A DNA stretch of 41,416 nucleotides from the IMG/VR virus record IMGVR_UViG_3300032893_000128, positions 1 through 41,416 of that record, one strand, 5' to 3'. The translations under genes were made by a program, and so were the position numbers. The notes beneath the pieces are model-generated. The model was not told the DNA's origin. It searched no databases and was given only the letters and a program-made list of their open reading frames with translations. Positions 12,389 to 18,976 of the stretch are shown here, piece by piece (the first letter of the stretch is position 1; every line of letters starts with the position of its first letter). Origin of the DNA: a virus.

Positions 12389-13281
12389 CCAGACGAGCGG
12401 GTCAGCCATCCGAGCGTGAACTGCCGAAGGCGTACCTGCGGCTCGATCCGGACATCGACCAGAAGCATCCCGACCATGGCTGGGACTTTATGCGCCTGCT
12501 GTGCTCGGCGAACCGGCAGCGTCCACGGGGCAGGTTTGCGAGCCGGCTGGCGCTGGAGTCGCTGTTCGGCAGGAAGCTCGTGGCCTGGTTCTACGACCGC
12601 GGCGACATCTGCGACCTGGACGATGGCCGGGTGCTCGTGGTCGGCTGGGACAACTGGCAAGAGGGCGATCTGACCGTCGCAGAACGGGTCAGGCGAACCC
12701 GTGGTGGAGGCGATCCTGCGTTACTTAGTAACGCGGACCCGCGTTACATTGTAACGCCCGAGAGCGTTACCGAGAAACGTTCCTCTGCGTTACATGATGC
12801 CCAAAAAGGGGCCGAAAACGGGGCTTCCTCACACGAAGACCACGTCTTAAGTGAATCTCTATCTCTACCGTACGGTGGTAGAAACAAGACATTAGGGCGT
12901 GAGACGCGGTTTGCGCGCGCCCAGCACGACGATGCCGATCCGGCCTTCGCCTGCCGGCAATGGCTGGCCGCCCACGGTGCGCACGTGACCGAAGGCGACG
13001 GCTATCACCGCAAGCTCGCGCAGCTCGTGGCGACGGACACGGGCAAGACGACGGGGGACGTACTGGCTGCCTTCGAAACGCTGCGGGCTCGTGGATGCAA
13101 GACGGCGAAGCAGTACGTGATGGGCGCGGAGGATCTGCTCTTCCCTGTGCCACGGTCGAGCGAGCGTGACGCGGCAGCAGCACGCGCCGAGGAAGAGGCG
13201 AAGCGTAGGGCGGCGAAGGCGCGCGCCTACCTCGTGGACGATGGCTCGGAGTTCGCGAGCAGCGAGGGGCCGGGTCAATGA
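12385..13281 (+). CDS. Replication initiator/helicase-loader-like protein with internal origin
   Basis: Residues 17-104 carry Y-L-R-L-D-P-D-I-D-Q-K-H-P-D, L-L-C-S-A-N-R-Q-R-P-R-G-R-F, R-G-D-I-C-D-L-D-D-G-R-V-L-V-V-G-W-D-N-W-Q-E-G-D and T-V-A-E-R-V-R-R. This is a phage replication protein N-terminal domain resembling winged-helix primosomal (DnaD/Rep-like) domains. Residues about 110-175 are a low-complexity linker coded by the iteron array and a more A+T-rich stretch. Residues 180-255 form a second helical domain (W-L-A-A-H-G-A-H-V-T, K-L-A-Q-L-V-A-T-D-T-G-K-T). By analogy with lambda O, the first domain would bind the iterons and the second would recruit DnaB. That is inference. Confidence 0.65.
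   Translation: MTRRAGQPSERELPKAYLRLDPDIDQKHPDHGWDFMRLLCSANRQRPRGRFASRLALESLFGRKLVAWFYDRGDICDLDDGRVLVVGWDNWQEGDLTVAERVRRTRGGGDPALLSNADPRYIVTPESVTEKRSSALHDAQKGAENGASSHEDHVLSESLSLPYGGRNKTLGRETRFARAQHDDADPAFACRQWLAAHGAHVTEGDGYHRKLAQLVATDTGKTTGDVLAAFETLRARGCKTAKQYVMGAEDLLFPVPRSSERDAAAARAEEEAKRRAAKARAYLVDDGSEFASSEGPGQ
12718..12793 (+). other. Candidate replication origin: 23-bp iterons GCGTTAC inside the initiator gene
   Basis: GCGTTAC occurs at 12718, 12741, 12764 and 12787, each exactly 23 bp apart. Reverse copies GTAACGC at 12728 and 12751 make two perfect dyads (GCGTTAC-N3-GTAACGC). A 5/7 match, GAAACGT, stands at the expected third place (12774). The 23-bp period is not a multiple of three, so the repeat serves DNA and not protein. 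It lies between the two domains of an initiator-like gene, as the lambda origin lies within gene O. Confidence 0.75.
12848..12897 (+). other. Candidate unwinding region with palindrome next to the iterons
   Basis: About 50 bp downstream of the iterons the sequence is unusually A+T-rich for this genome (TTAAGTGAATCTCTATCTCT, later AAACAAGACATTA). It contains the dyad TCTACC-N7-GGTAGA (12864-12882) with the perfect palindrome ACCGTACGGT (12867-12876) at its centre. Its place beside an iteron array fits a duplex-unwinding element. A leftover of relaxed coding constraint in the protein linker is the alternative. Confidence 0.5.
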
Positions 13282-13361
13282 ATGCCTTTTCGCGTCCAGC
13301 CCTGACCGTGACGCCCGGTTTTCTTTGCCCTGTACGGGTTCCCAGAACCAAGGAGGTCTGA
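13278..13361 (+). CDS. Possible 27-aa microprotein
   Basis: ATG 13278 overlaps the initiator stop (ATGA) and the frame ends at 13361, two bases before the next start at 13364. The product (M-N-A-F-S-R-P-A-L-T-V-T-P-G-F-L-C-P) matches nothing I know. Its only support is coupling on both sides. It may instead be an ordinary 82-bp leader of the next gene. Confidence 0.3.
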   Translation: MNAFSRPALTVTPGFLCPVRVPRTKEV

Positions 13362-13363
13362 CC

Positions 13364-13624
13364 ATGCCCACCACTCGCCGCACTGGTCGCCACTTCCGCC
13401 TGGAGCGCGGCCTCCAGGACATGCTCGAAGTGGCGATGGAGTCCAAGCTCACCGCCCGCGTCGATCTCTGGAAGGACCAGATCTCGAAGGGCGAGATCGA
13501 CGAGGAGTTGCGCGAGATCCTGGCTGCCCTGGGCTGGATCAGCTCGCGGGATGACCCGCGGCTTGTGGCCGGTTCAGCCAATCCAGTCAAGGTCTTCATG
13601 CCGGCCCCGGTGCGCGAGTCATGA
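13364..13624 (+). CDS. Small helical protein, 86 aa
   Basis: AAGGAGG lies eight bases before ATG 13364, a near-perfect ribosome site. The protein has a basic N-terminus (T-T-R-R-T-G-R-H-F-R-L-E-R) and a charged helical middle (M-L-E-V-A-M-E-S-K-L-T-A-R-V-D-L-W-K-D-Q). A helix, E-E-L-R-E-I-L-A-A-L-G-W-I, comes next. No family is recognised. It overlaps the next gene by ATGA. Confidence 0.65.
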   Translation: MPTTRRTGRHFRLERGLQDMLEVAMESKLTARVDLWKDQISKGEIDEELREILAALGWISSRDDPRLVAGSANPVKVFMPAPVRES

Positions 13625-13905
13625 CTACGGTCCGAGCCAGCGTCGAGAGCGCATCGCAAGAAGGGCTCCGGGGTCCTGACGAGCGGGCCAAGCTCGGGGG
13701 CTCGGACCAGGCTGGGTCGTTCGTCCCCCGGCGGGCGGCCCAGCCGACTACGGAGCCGTACCGCTGCCCCTGCCTGGAGTTCCAGAGTTCGCCAAAGTCC
13801 CGGTACGTCTGCACCTGCGGCCACGTCTCGGATGAGCACGTCCAGAAGGGCATGTCCCGGTACGCCATCTTCGGGGCCTGCGAGTCCCGGCGGCTCCGGC
13901 CGTGA
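13621..13905 (+). CDS. Small zinc-binding protein, 94 aa
   Basis: The N-terminal half is polar and probably disordered. The C-terminal half has Y-R-C-P-C-L-E-F, then Y-V-C-T-C-G-H-V-S-D-E-H and a final C-E-S. This Cys/His set resembles small phage zinc proteins with a C-x-C-G-H-x-x-x-E-H motif. It overlaps the RuvC-like gene by GTGA, suggesting coupled synthesis with a DNA-processing enzyme. Confidence 0.65.
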   Translation: MTTVRASVESASQEGLRGPDERAKLGGSDQAGSFVPRRAAQPTTEPYRCPCLEFQSSPKSRYVCTCGHVSDEHVQKGMSRYAIFGACESRRLRP

Positions 13906-14420
13906 ACATCCTCGCCATCGACCCCGGCTCGGAGAAGTCGGGCTTCGTCCTGTTCGTCCCGGATCCGCGCACCGAAGACGGCGACGTGGTCGAGTCGGGC
14001 AAGCTGCCCAACGAGCAGCTGCGCTGCCGGATCATCGAGCACGGCTTCGGCCCCGTCGACGTCGCGGTCATCGAGTTCACCCGGCCGCGCGGCGAGCGCC
14101 CCTATCTCCAGCTCTTCGAAGCCCTGTGGTGGGCGGGCCGCCTCGCCGAGTGCCTGGAGCGATCGGCCGTCGTCGAGCGCGTCGAGCGCCTGGATCGGAT
14201 CACGGTCAAGAAGCACCTGACCGGCAAGACGGGCGGCAAGGACGGCAACGACTCGGCTGTCATCCACGCCCTGGTCGATCGCTTCGGCGGCATCGGTGGC
14301 CGGCGCGCCGCCGTCGGGCTCAAAGCCTGCCCTGGCCCGCTCTGGGGTGTCACCGGCGATGCCTGGCAGGCTCTCGCCCTGGCCGTGACGTGGGCAGACC
14401 AGCAGGGCAGCCTGGAATGA
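13902..14420 (+). CDS. RuvC-like Holliday-junction nuclease (RNase H fold)
   Basis: The GTG-start protein of 172 residues begins I-L-A-I-D-P-G-S-E-K-S-G, the first strand of RuvC-type nucleases with catalytic Asp 7. Glu 58 (V-A-V-I-E-F) and Asp 153 and Asp 166 (G-D-A-W-Q-A-L-A-L-A-V-T-W-A-D) stand where the other metal ligands are expected. Phage enzymes of this kind resolve recombination or replication junctions before packaging. The exonuclease/annealing pair upstream would create such junctions. Confidence 0.75.
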   Translation: MNILAIDPGSEKSGFVLFVPDPRTEDGDVVESGKLPNEQLRCRIIEHGFGPVDVAVIEFTRPRGERPYLQLFEALWWAGRLAECLERSAVVERVERLDRITVKKHLTGKTGGKDGNDSAVIHALVDRFGGIGGRRAAVGLKACPGPLWGVTGDAWQALALAVTWADQQGSLE

Positions 14421-14641
14421 CCGAGCCGGCGTACGCCAGTCCTGCCGACGTCGCGACCCGCTGGTCGACGTCGCCCGACTTCGTGCGCCGGGAGATTCGC
14501 TCGGGCCGCCTGGCCGCCGTCCGTTTCGGCCGCATCTTCCGAGTGCCCTGGGAGGCTGTCCGTGGCTATGAGGCTCGCTTTACAATCGCTCACCGAGCGC
14601 AAACCGGTGCCGCTGGACGTGCTGGAGAGGCACTGGCGTGA
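14417..14641 (+). CDS. Excisionase-type HTH protein, 74 aa
   Basis: The sequence Y-A-S-P-A-D-V-A-T-R-W-S-T-S-P-D-F-V-R-R-E-I-R-S-G-R-L followed by F-G-R-I-F-R-V-P-W-E-A-V-R is the standard excisionase/MerR-like HTH with its wing. The last 20 residues are Ala/Gly-rich. It is coupled to the RuvC-like gene (ATGA) and to 14641 (TGATG). Without an integrase it is more likely a DNA-architectural or regulatory protein. Confidence 0.75.
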   Translation: MTEPAYASPADVATRWSTSPDFVRREIRSGRLAAVRFGRIFRVPWEAVRGYEARFTIAHRAQTGAAGRAGEALA

Positions 14642-14676
14642 TGGAGATTGCGGGTAAATCTGCGGGGGTCGGCTGA
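14641..14676 (+). CDS. Possible 11-codon coupling ORF
   Basis: ATG 14641 overlaps the stop of the HTH gene (TGATG) and its own stop overlaps ATG 14676 (TGATG). Eleven codons (M-E-I-A-G-K-S-A-G-V-G) link two genes with no other ribosome site between them. It may act only as a ribosome bridge. Chance is quite possible. Confidence 0.25.
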   Translation: MEIAGKSAGVG

Positions 14677-14891
14677 TGGGCAGCAAGTGGAACCGGCCGA
14701 TGACGAAGCCCCGGTTCGATCCGCCCACCTGCCCAGACTGCGGCAAACCACTCCAGCTGAGCCAGGCGACCGAGTTCCGAGATGGTGCCTACCGGCACGC
14801 CACCAACTGCATCGCGCCGCCATCGCAGGAAGCCTACCGGGCAAGGGTGGCGGCGAAGCGCGCCGCTCGGCTCGCAGCCAAGAAGCCCTGA
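14676..14891 (+). CDS. Small zinc-binding protein, 71 aa
   Basis: The product has P-T-C-P-D-C-G-K-P-L and a later H-A-T-N-C, a C-x2-C ... H-x3-C set for one zinc. It ends with a basic Ala/Lys/Arg helix (R-V-A-A-K-R-A-A-R-L-A-A-K-K). An internal ATG at 14700 is an alternative start. Likely a nucleic-acid-binding accessory protein; the family is not named with certainty. Confidence 0.65.
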   Translation: MGSKWNRPMTKPRFDPPTCPDCGKPLQLSQATEFRDGAYRHATNCIAPPSQEAYRARVAAKRAARLAAKKP

Positions 14892-14893
14892 CG

Positions 14894-15151
14894 ATGGCCC
14901 CGGCCGTGCCTCCCTGTATGACCGCCTCCGAATTCGTTTTCTGGGCTGGCGGCCCGTTCACGACCGACTCGCCGTGCCGCGACTGCCCGGCGAAGTGGCG
15001 ACGCGAGCAGGCCAGGGCGGGCCGGTGCCACCCGACCGTTCGGGCGGATGTCCGCCACTGGCGCCGGACCCCATCACCGGACCCGAAGGTCGAGCGTCGC
15101 CGGGCATGGGCGCGGGAGCGCTACTGGCGCCAAAGTAGGAATTTGCCCTAG
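14894..15151 (+). CDS. Small Cys-rich basic protein, 85 aa; last gene of the early operon
   Basis: Motifs S-P-C-R-D-C-P-A-K-W and, 12 residues on, G-R-C-H match a phage family with one predicted zinc site. The second half is strongly basic (R-H-W-R-R-T, R-R-R-A-W-A-R-E-R-Y-W-R). Either the ATG at 14894 or the in-frame ATG eight codons later (G-C-C-T-C-C-C-T-G-T just before it) may be used. The stop codon lies in the palindrome at 15150. Confidence 0.65.
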   Translation: MAPAVPPCMTASEFVFWAGGPFTTDSPCRDCPAKWRREQARAGRCHPTVRADVRHWRRTPSPDPKVERRRAWARERYWRQSRNLP

Positions 15152-15179
15152 ACGTGGTAGCTGCGCGCAGCTAACGTCT
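15150..15179 (+). terminator. Long palindromic hairpin at the end of the early operon
   Basis: AGACGT (15150-15155), GG bulge, TAGCTGCG (15158-15165), CGCAGCTA (15166-15173), ACGTCT (15174-15179). This makes a 14-bp stem with a two-base bulge and almost no loop, overlapping the stop codon of the previous gene. It is followed by TTGG, not a long U-tract. It separates the early block from the lysis/structural block. Being a perfect 16-bp palindrome it could also be a protein-binding or attachment site. The remaining gap to 15291 holds no gene that I can see. Confidence 0.55.
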
Positions 15180-15291
15180 TGGCCCGTGAAGACCTCTTCG
15201 TCACGAGGGCTTTCGGGGCCCACACCAGCGATCAAGGGGGTCGCGATGTGACCGCCTGTCTGACGGCGCGGGGCACAGGGCTCTCCGTCCG

Positions 15292-15489
15292 ATGAACGAG
15301 GCGATCATCCTGGTCGGCCTCCTCGCCCTGGCGGCGTGGGGCATCCTCGAGACCATCTGCCTCGCCTTCTCCAAGCCCACCATCAGCAGCCGCGTCCAGC
15401 GGTTCGTGAAGGCCAATCCCCAGATCGCCGTCCTGGCCGGCGTCATCGTGGGCTGGCTGATCGCCCACCTCACGGGAGCGCCCGGTTGA
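15292..15489 (+). CDS. Small two-span membrane protein, 65 aa
   Basis: Hydrophobic segments at about residues 4-24 and 44-61 flank a basic loop (K-P-T-I-S-S-R-V-Q-R-F-V-K). It is the first of three small membrane proteins in a row before the tail spike. The arrangement resembles holin-like or virion-associated membrane proteins. No family is recognised. The ribosome site is weak. Confidence 0.6.
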   Translation: MNEAIILVGLLALAAWGILETICLAFSKPTISSRVQRFVKANPQIAVLAGVIVGWLIAHLTGAPG

Positions 15490-15782
15490 CCGCCGCGGCC
15501 CGCTGCCATCCCTGGCGCGCCGCCAGTCTCGGCGCCCTCCTGGGCGTGGTCGTGGTCGGCCTCGCCTGGGCCTGCTACTCCGGAGCTCTCCGGCCGGAGC
15601 ATCTGGGCATCACCTTCCCGACGCTCGCCGCCGGAGTCGCCCTCGGCCTGATCCTCGACCAGGTCGGGGTTCGCGTCATGTGGTTCATCCAGGACCGTCC
15701 CCGCTTGCGCAACCCGATCGATCGGGTCATCAACGCGGTGCTCGCCCTGGTGAACCGCGTCAGGGGGGCACATGGCAAATGA
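15486..15782 (+). CDS. Two-span membrane protein, 98 aa, TTG start
   Basis: The frame opens at TTG 15486, giving a TTGA overlap with the previous stop; no better start exists that keeps the first span. Spans are at about residues 13-31 and 39-56, followed by a basic cytoplasmic tail (F-I-Q-D-R-P-R-L-R-N-P-I-D-R-V). It may form a complex with its two neighbours. Function unknown. Confidence 0.55.
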   Translation: MTAAARCHPWRAASLGALLGVVVVGLAWACYSGALRPEHLGITFPTLAAGVALGLILDQVGVRVMWFIQDRPRLRNPIDRVINAVLALVNRVRGAHGK

Positions 15783-15975
15783 CAAGCCGCCACGCGCTAC
15801 CGACATTCCCCGCTTTCGAATCGTCGCCGCAGCCTGGTGCTTCTTCGTCGCCAGCGTGGCCGCGTTCGCCCCGACCCTCACGTCGTTCGAGCGACCGCAG
15901 CTCGTCGCCCTCTTTCTCGTCGCCGGCTGCACCCTCCTCGGCGTCGTCGTGCTCGGCCGGCTCCTGGGAGGCTGA
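15772..15975 (+). CDS. Two-span membrane protein, 67 aa
   Basis: Two hydrophobic segments (about 16-35 and 43-65) are separated by a short polar loop (T-S-F-E-R-P-Q). The basic N-terminus predicts both ends inside. It overlaps the previous gene by 11 bases. This small hairpin membrane protein could be a holin or antiholin, but the better holin candidate is at 18274. Confidence 0.6.
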   Translation: MANDKPPRATDIPRFRIVAAAWCFFVASVAAFAPTLTSFERPQLVALFLVAGCTLLGVVVLGRLLGG

Positions 15976-17175
15976 ATGACCGCCACCGATCTCTCCGGCC
16001 AGGGCACCGCGCCGCACATCCACAACGTCGACCTCAAGACGGCCAGGACCGGCTCGACGGTCCTTACCTTCAACCCGCACTCGCACACCCTGACGGAAGT
16101 GGACAAGGCCCTCGCGGCGCTCACAGCCCGTGTCGCCGCGCTGGAGGCCCTCGTCAAGCCCACGCCGACGCCCGTCCCTGCGAGCCGCCCATGGGCCGCG
16201 CCGACCGTGGCCCAGACTGTGGCAGTCCCCGCAAGCATCGACGGTACCGGGGCGACCGATGTCGCCGCCCAGCTCGACGCGCTGATTGCCGCTGCGCCGA
16301 ATGGCTCGCTGATCCAGTTCCCGGCGGGCAAGACGTACAAGCTCAGTCGCGGCCTGCGCGGGCTGGCAGGCAAATCGAACCTCATCATCGACCTTGGCGG
16401 CTCGACACTGAACAACGTCGCCAACGCGAACGCCTCGACCGGCGACGAATGGTGGCCCTATGAGGCCTCGACGTTCTTCGTCAAGTTCAGCGACGCCGCG
16501 CCGTCCCACATTACCATCCGCAACGGCGACATCGAGGCCGCCTCGCCCGCGCCCGGCACCTACCAGTTCGGCGAGTATGCCGCCGCCTTCCACTTCCAGG
16601 GCGGGACGTACATCGAGATCATGGATATCTCGGCAATGGGTCTGTTCGGCGACTTCCTGACGCTGAACGAGAATGCCCAGTATGTCTGGGAGCACGGCAA
16701 CACGATCCGCGACTGCGGGCGCAACTCCGTCTCCGTCGTGTGCGCCTCGCACGTCCTGGTCGAAAACGACAACATCGGGACCTGCGGTTACTGCGTATTC
16801 GACGTCGAGCCCGAGACCGGCTCGGTGGCGGGTTCATCGGATCTGACCTTCCGCTACTGCCTCATCGACAGATACATCAAGGATGTGTTCTTCGCCCTTG
16901 ACGGCTCCAACAGCGGAAAGCCCGTCTCCAATGTCACGGTGAGCGGCAACAGCATCGGCAGCAACGCGCTCGTCAGCATCATCGGCTACAGCGGCGCCGC
17001 TAAGGCCCGGCCGTCCCAAATCAGATTCTCCGGCAACACGAGCCTCGAAGCTGCCGCCGGCCCCGTCGTGCGCTGCAACCACGTCGACGGCGTGACCGTC
17101 ACCGGCAACACCCAGCCGCTATTGAGCGGTCAGTTCGCCGCGTTCACCCCGGACTGCACGGGGGTCAGCCAATGA
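15976..17175 (+). CDS. Right-handed beta-helix tail spike/fibre, possible depolymerase
   Basis: Residues 1-70 form an N-terminal attachment region with a short coiled coil (D-K-A-L-A-A-L-T-A-R-V-A-A-L-E-A-L). After a Pro/Thr linker, D-G-T-G-A-T-D-V-A-A-Q-L-D-A-L-I and F-P-A-G-K-T-Y-K-L mark the start of a pectate-lyase-like fold. Many short strands follow (I-T-I-R-N-G-D-I, V-T-V-S-G-N-S-I, I-R-F-S-G-N-T). At 399 residues it could bind or cut a surface polysaccharide. No catalytic residues can be assigned. It sits before the lysis genes. Confidence 0.75.
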   Translation: MTATDLSGQGTAPHIHNVDLKTARTGSTVLTFNPHSHTLTEVDKALAALTARVAALEALVKPTPTPVPASRPWAAPTVAQTVAVPASIDGTGATDVAAQLDALIAAAPNGSLIQFPAGKTYKLSRGLRGLAGKSNLIIDLGGSTLNNVANANASTGDEWWPYEASTFFVKFSDAAPSHITIRNGDIEAASPAPGTYQFGEYAAAFHFQGGTYIEIMDISAMGLFGDFLTLNENAQYVWEHGNTIRDCGRNSVSVVCASHVLVENDNIGTCGYCVFDVEPETGSVAGSSDLTFRYCLIDRYIKDVFFALDGSNSGKPVSNVTVSGNSIGSNALVSIIGYSGAAKARPSQIRFSGNTSLEAAAGPVVRCNHVDGVTVTGNTQPLLSGQFAAFTPDCTGVSQ

Positions 17176-17375
17176 ACGACTCCGACGTCGGCCTGCTCGC
17201 CCTGCTGGCTCTCGCGGCCGTCTGCGCCCTGGTCTTCCTCCTCGACTGGCGCGGCTACCGCCGCTGCCGGGACGTGGAGCACCAGGGGCCGAAGCCCGCC
17301 GACACGGACTGGGCCGCCGACTTCCTAGCTTCCGAGCAGGGGGAAACCGTCAATCGCTGGAGTGAGTTGCCATGA
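17172..17375 (+). CDS. Single-span membrane protein, 67 aa
   Basis: An N-terminal helix (about residues 7-25, Leu/Ala/Val) is followed by D-W-R-G-Y-R-R-C-R, so the tail is inside. An acidic soluble tail follows. It is coupled by ATGA to the spike gene and to the next gene. It lies in the region of lysis genes; its role is unknown. Confidence 0.6.
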   Translation: MNDSDVGLLALLALAAVCALVFLLDWRGYRRCRDVEHQGPKPADTDWAADFLASEQGETVNRWSELP

Positions 17376-17563
17376 CCCGTTGGCACAAAGTCTGGGACGA
17401 AGTCACGCAGGAATGGAAGTACCTCCTGATCGAGAACCTACAGGCCGACCTCATGGGGACGGCGCAACTGATCCAGAGCATTGACGAGAGACCGAGCCTC
17501 CTAGGCCCAAACGGCAAGCCGATCGAGAGACCTCATCGGCGGATTGGATTTGGCAAGCCATGA
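17372..17563 (+). CDS. Hypothetical protein, 63 aa
   Basis: A Trp-rich N-terminus (T-R-W-H-K-V-W-D-E-V-T-Q-E-W-K-Y) leads to a short helix with a Q-L-I-Q-S-I-D-E motif and a basic end. No membrane segment and no known family. It overlaps the peptidase gene start by ATGA, so it may be co-regulated with it. Confidence 0.6.
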   Translation: MTRWHKVWDEVTQEWKYLLIENLQADLMGTAQLIQSIDERPSLLGPNGKPIERPHRRIGFGKP

Positions 17564-18261
17564 CGATCTACACCGGTCCCGAGCGTCGAGTTCAGCGGTA
17601 CGGCCTCGGTCACATCTTCGGGCCGATGCCCGAGCAGGAGTACGCCGTCTCGCCCGAGCAGGCTGCCGTCCTGCCCGTCCGCTTCGAGATGTCCCCGCTC
17701 ATCCCGATCCTGAACCAGGGCTCCACGCCGTGGTGCGAGGACTACACCGCCATCGAGGGCGCGGAGATCGTGCACCGCCTGCTCACGGGCAAACTGCTCG
17801 GGTTCAACGTCGCCGACATGGCGCATCTGACCCACACCGGCGCGAATGGCACCACCACGGCCGCGGCAGAGGCGGCACTCGCCAACCCCGGCGCGCTCGC
17901 CTCGGACGGCCACCGCTACCCGATTGCCTGCCGCGCTACGCCGTCTCTCGCGGCGCTCAAGCAAGCCGTCATGGTCGAGGGCTTCGCCGGACTCGCCATG
18001 AGCTGGTACCGCTCCTGGTTCACCCCCAAGGGGACCAAGCACGACGTCCTGCCGCGTCCTTCGGGCGGCATCGCCGGCGGCCATATGTTCCGCATCAACG
18101 GCTGGGACGACACGATCGCCGTCTGGTCCTGGCACGGCGCGCTGCGGATGGCGAATTCCTGGGGTACGGGCTGGGGCTCTTCGGGCTATGCCTGGCTGCC
18201 CTACGCCTTCCTCCCAGCAGTTCTCGAAGCCTATACCCAGCTGGCGAAGCCGCTGGGCTGA
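17560..18261 (+). CDS. Papain-fold (C1-like) cysteine peptidase, candidate lysin
   Basis: The 233-residue protein has the oxyanion Gln and catalytic Cys in L-N-Q-G-S-T-P-W-C (Gln 53, Cys 59). The catalytic His is in G-G-H-M-F-R-I-N-G-W (His 175), and the Asn is in A-N-S-W-G-T-G-W-G (Asn 199). All four papain-family active-site elements are in order. There is no signal peptide or cell-wall-binding domain. A holin-like gene follows after an AAAGGAG site, and no other endolysin was found. It is therefore the best candidate for the murein-degrading enzyme, though a role in virion entry is possible. Confidence 0.75.
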   Translation: MTIYTGPERRVQRYGLGHIFGPMPEQEYAVSPEQAAVLPVRFEMSPLIPILNQGSTPWCEDYTAIEGAEIVHRLLTGKLLGFNVADMAHLTHTGANGTTTAAAEAALANPGALASDGHRYPIACRATPSLAALKQAVMVEGFAGLAMSWYRSWFTPKGTKHDVLPRPSGGIAGGHMFRINGWDDTIAVWSWHGALRMANSWGTGWGSSGYAWLPYAFLPAVLEAYTQLAKPLG

Positions 18262-18273
18262 AAGGAGCACCCG

Positions 18274-18636
18274 TTGTTCACCGATCCGCTCACCAATCCC
18301 GCCTACGTCATCTTCGCCGCGCTCATCCCGATCTTGGTGGCCCTGTTCAAGCAGCAGGGGCTGAGCCCGACCTACAACTCGCTGATCGCCGTGATCATCT
18401 ACATCGTCGTCGGCGTCATCGGCGCCCTGGTCTCCGGCTACGCCTTCACCCTGGAGAACGTGGTCGCGATGATCATGGTCGGGGCCGCCGTCGGCAATGC
18501 CGCCTACACGCTGTTCTGGTCGCAGATCGCCGGCAACATGGAGCTGCGGGTCATGATGGCGACCTCCCTGATCAAGCCGAAACCGGACGCGTTCTACACG
18601 GACGCGATCTCCCGGTCCCGGTCTCGGGTCAAGTAG
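18274..18636 (+). CDS. Holin-like membrane protein, 120 aa, TTG start
   Basis: AAAGGAG is seven bases before TTG 18274, and no ATG or GTG fits. Hydrophobic spans lie at about residues 8-24, 36-57 and 62-83. A charged C-terminus follows (I-K-P-K-P-D, R-S-R-S-R-V-K). This topology, with the position right after the peptidase, fits a class I holin. A rare start codon would keep the level low, which is sensible for a lysis timer. Confidence 0.7.
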   Translation: MFTDPLTNPAYVIFAALIPILVALFKQQGLSPTYNSLIAVIIYIVVGVIGALVSGYAFTLENVVAMIMVGAAVGNAAYTLFWSQIAGNMELRVMMATSLIKPKPDAFYTDAISRSRSRVK

Positions 18637-18642
18637 GGACCA

Positions 18643-18765
18643 ATGAAGCTGACCGCGCCCACTCCTGTGGAAACTCCCTCGGGCCACCTCGCATCCGTGC
18701 GAGTAGCGTCCGATCGTTCCTGCGCGGTCCCCGCGCCCGTCCGGGCAATGGCGGGCAACTTCTGA
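18643..18765 (+). CDS. Hypothetical 40-aa protein
   Basis: The ATG at 18643 is six bases after the holin stop with TAGGGA before it. The stop overlaps the next start (TGATG at 18765). The product is Pro/Ala/Val-rich with one Cys and no clear fold. Support is limited to its tight placement. Confidence 0.4.
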   Translation: MKLTAPTPVETPSGHLASVRVASDRSCAVPAPVRAMAGNF

Positions 18766-18965
18766 TGAGCGCCAAGCACCACGCCACCCAGCCACGGCGC
18801 CAGCGTTCCACGAGCGATCTGGAACGGCGGGTGCGCCACCTCGAGCGGCACTTCAAGCGGGACGCAGCCTCTATCGCCACCAGCGTGGCTCGCGTCGAAG
18901 TCGGGGATGCGCTGCGAGCGCATGTCGAAGAGAAGCACGGGCCATTCTGGAAAAGAAGTGACTAA
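18765..18965 (+). CDS. Coiled-coil protein, 66 aa
   Basis: A basic N-terminus with His and Arg is followed by a charged helix (S-D-L-E-R-R-V-R-H-L-E-R-H-F-K-R-D) and V-E-V-G-D-A-L-R-A-H-V-E-E-K-H. A heptad-like pattern suggests a coiled coil. It lies between the holin gene and the fibre genes; its role is unknown. Confidence 0.6.
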   Translation: MSAKHHATQPRRQRSTSDLERRVRHLERHFKRDAASIATSVARVEVGDALRAHVEEKHGPFWKRSD

Positions 18966-18976
18966 GGAGTAGACCG

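Noticed and set aside
13832-14416. Long ORF reading into the HTH gene at 14417
   Set aside because: The upstream part is a shadow of the RuvC-like gene. The ATGA overlap and the HTH start at 14417 mark the true gene.
10911-14641. Excisionases as proof of a temperate phage
   Set aside because: Two excisionase-like HTH proteins exist, but no tyrosine or serine integrase, repressor pair or attachment core was found. Lifestyle is left open.
15152-15291. RNA gene or late promoter in the 140-bp gap
   Set aside because: Beyond the palindrome I see no tRNA fold, -35/-10 pair or conserved RNA motif.
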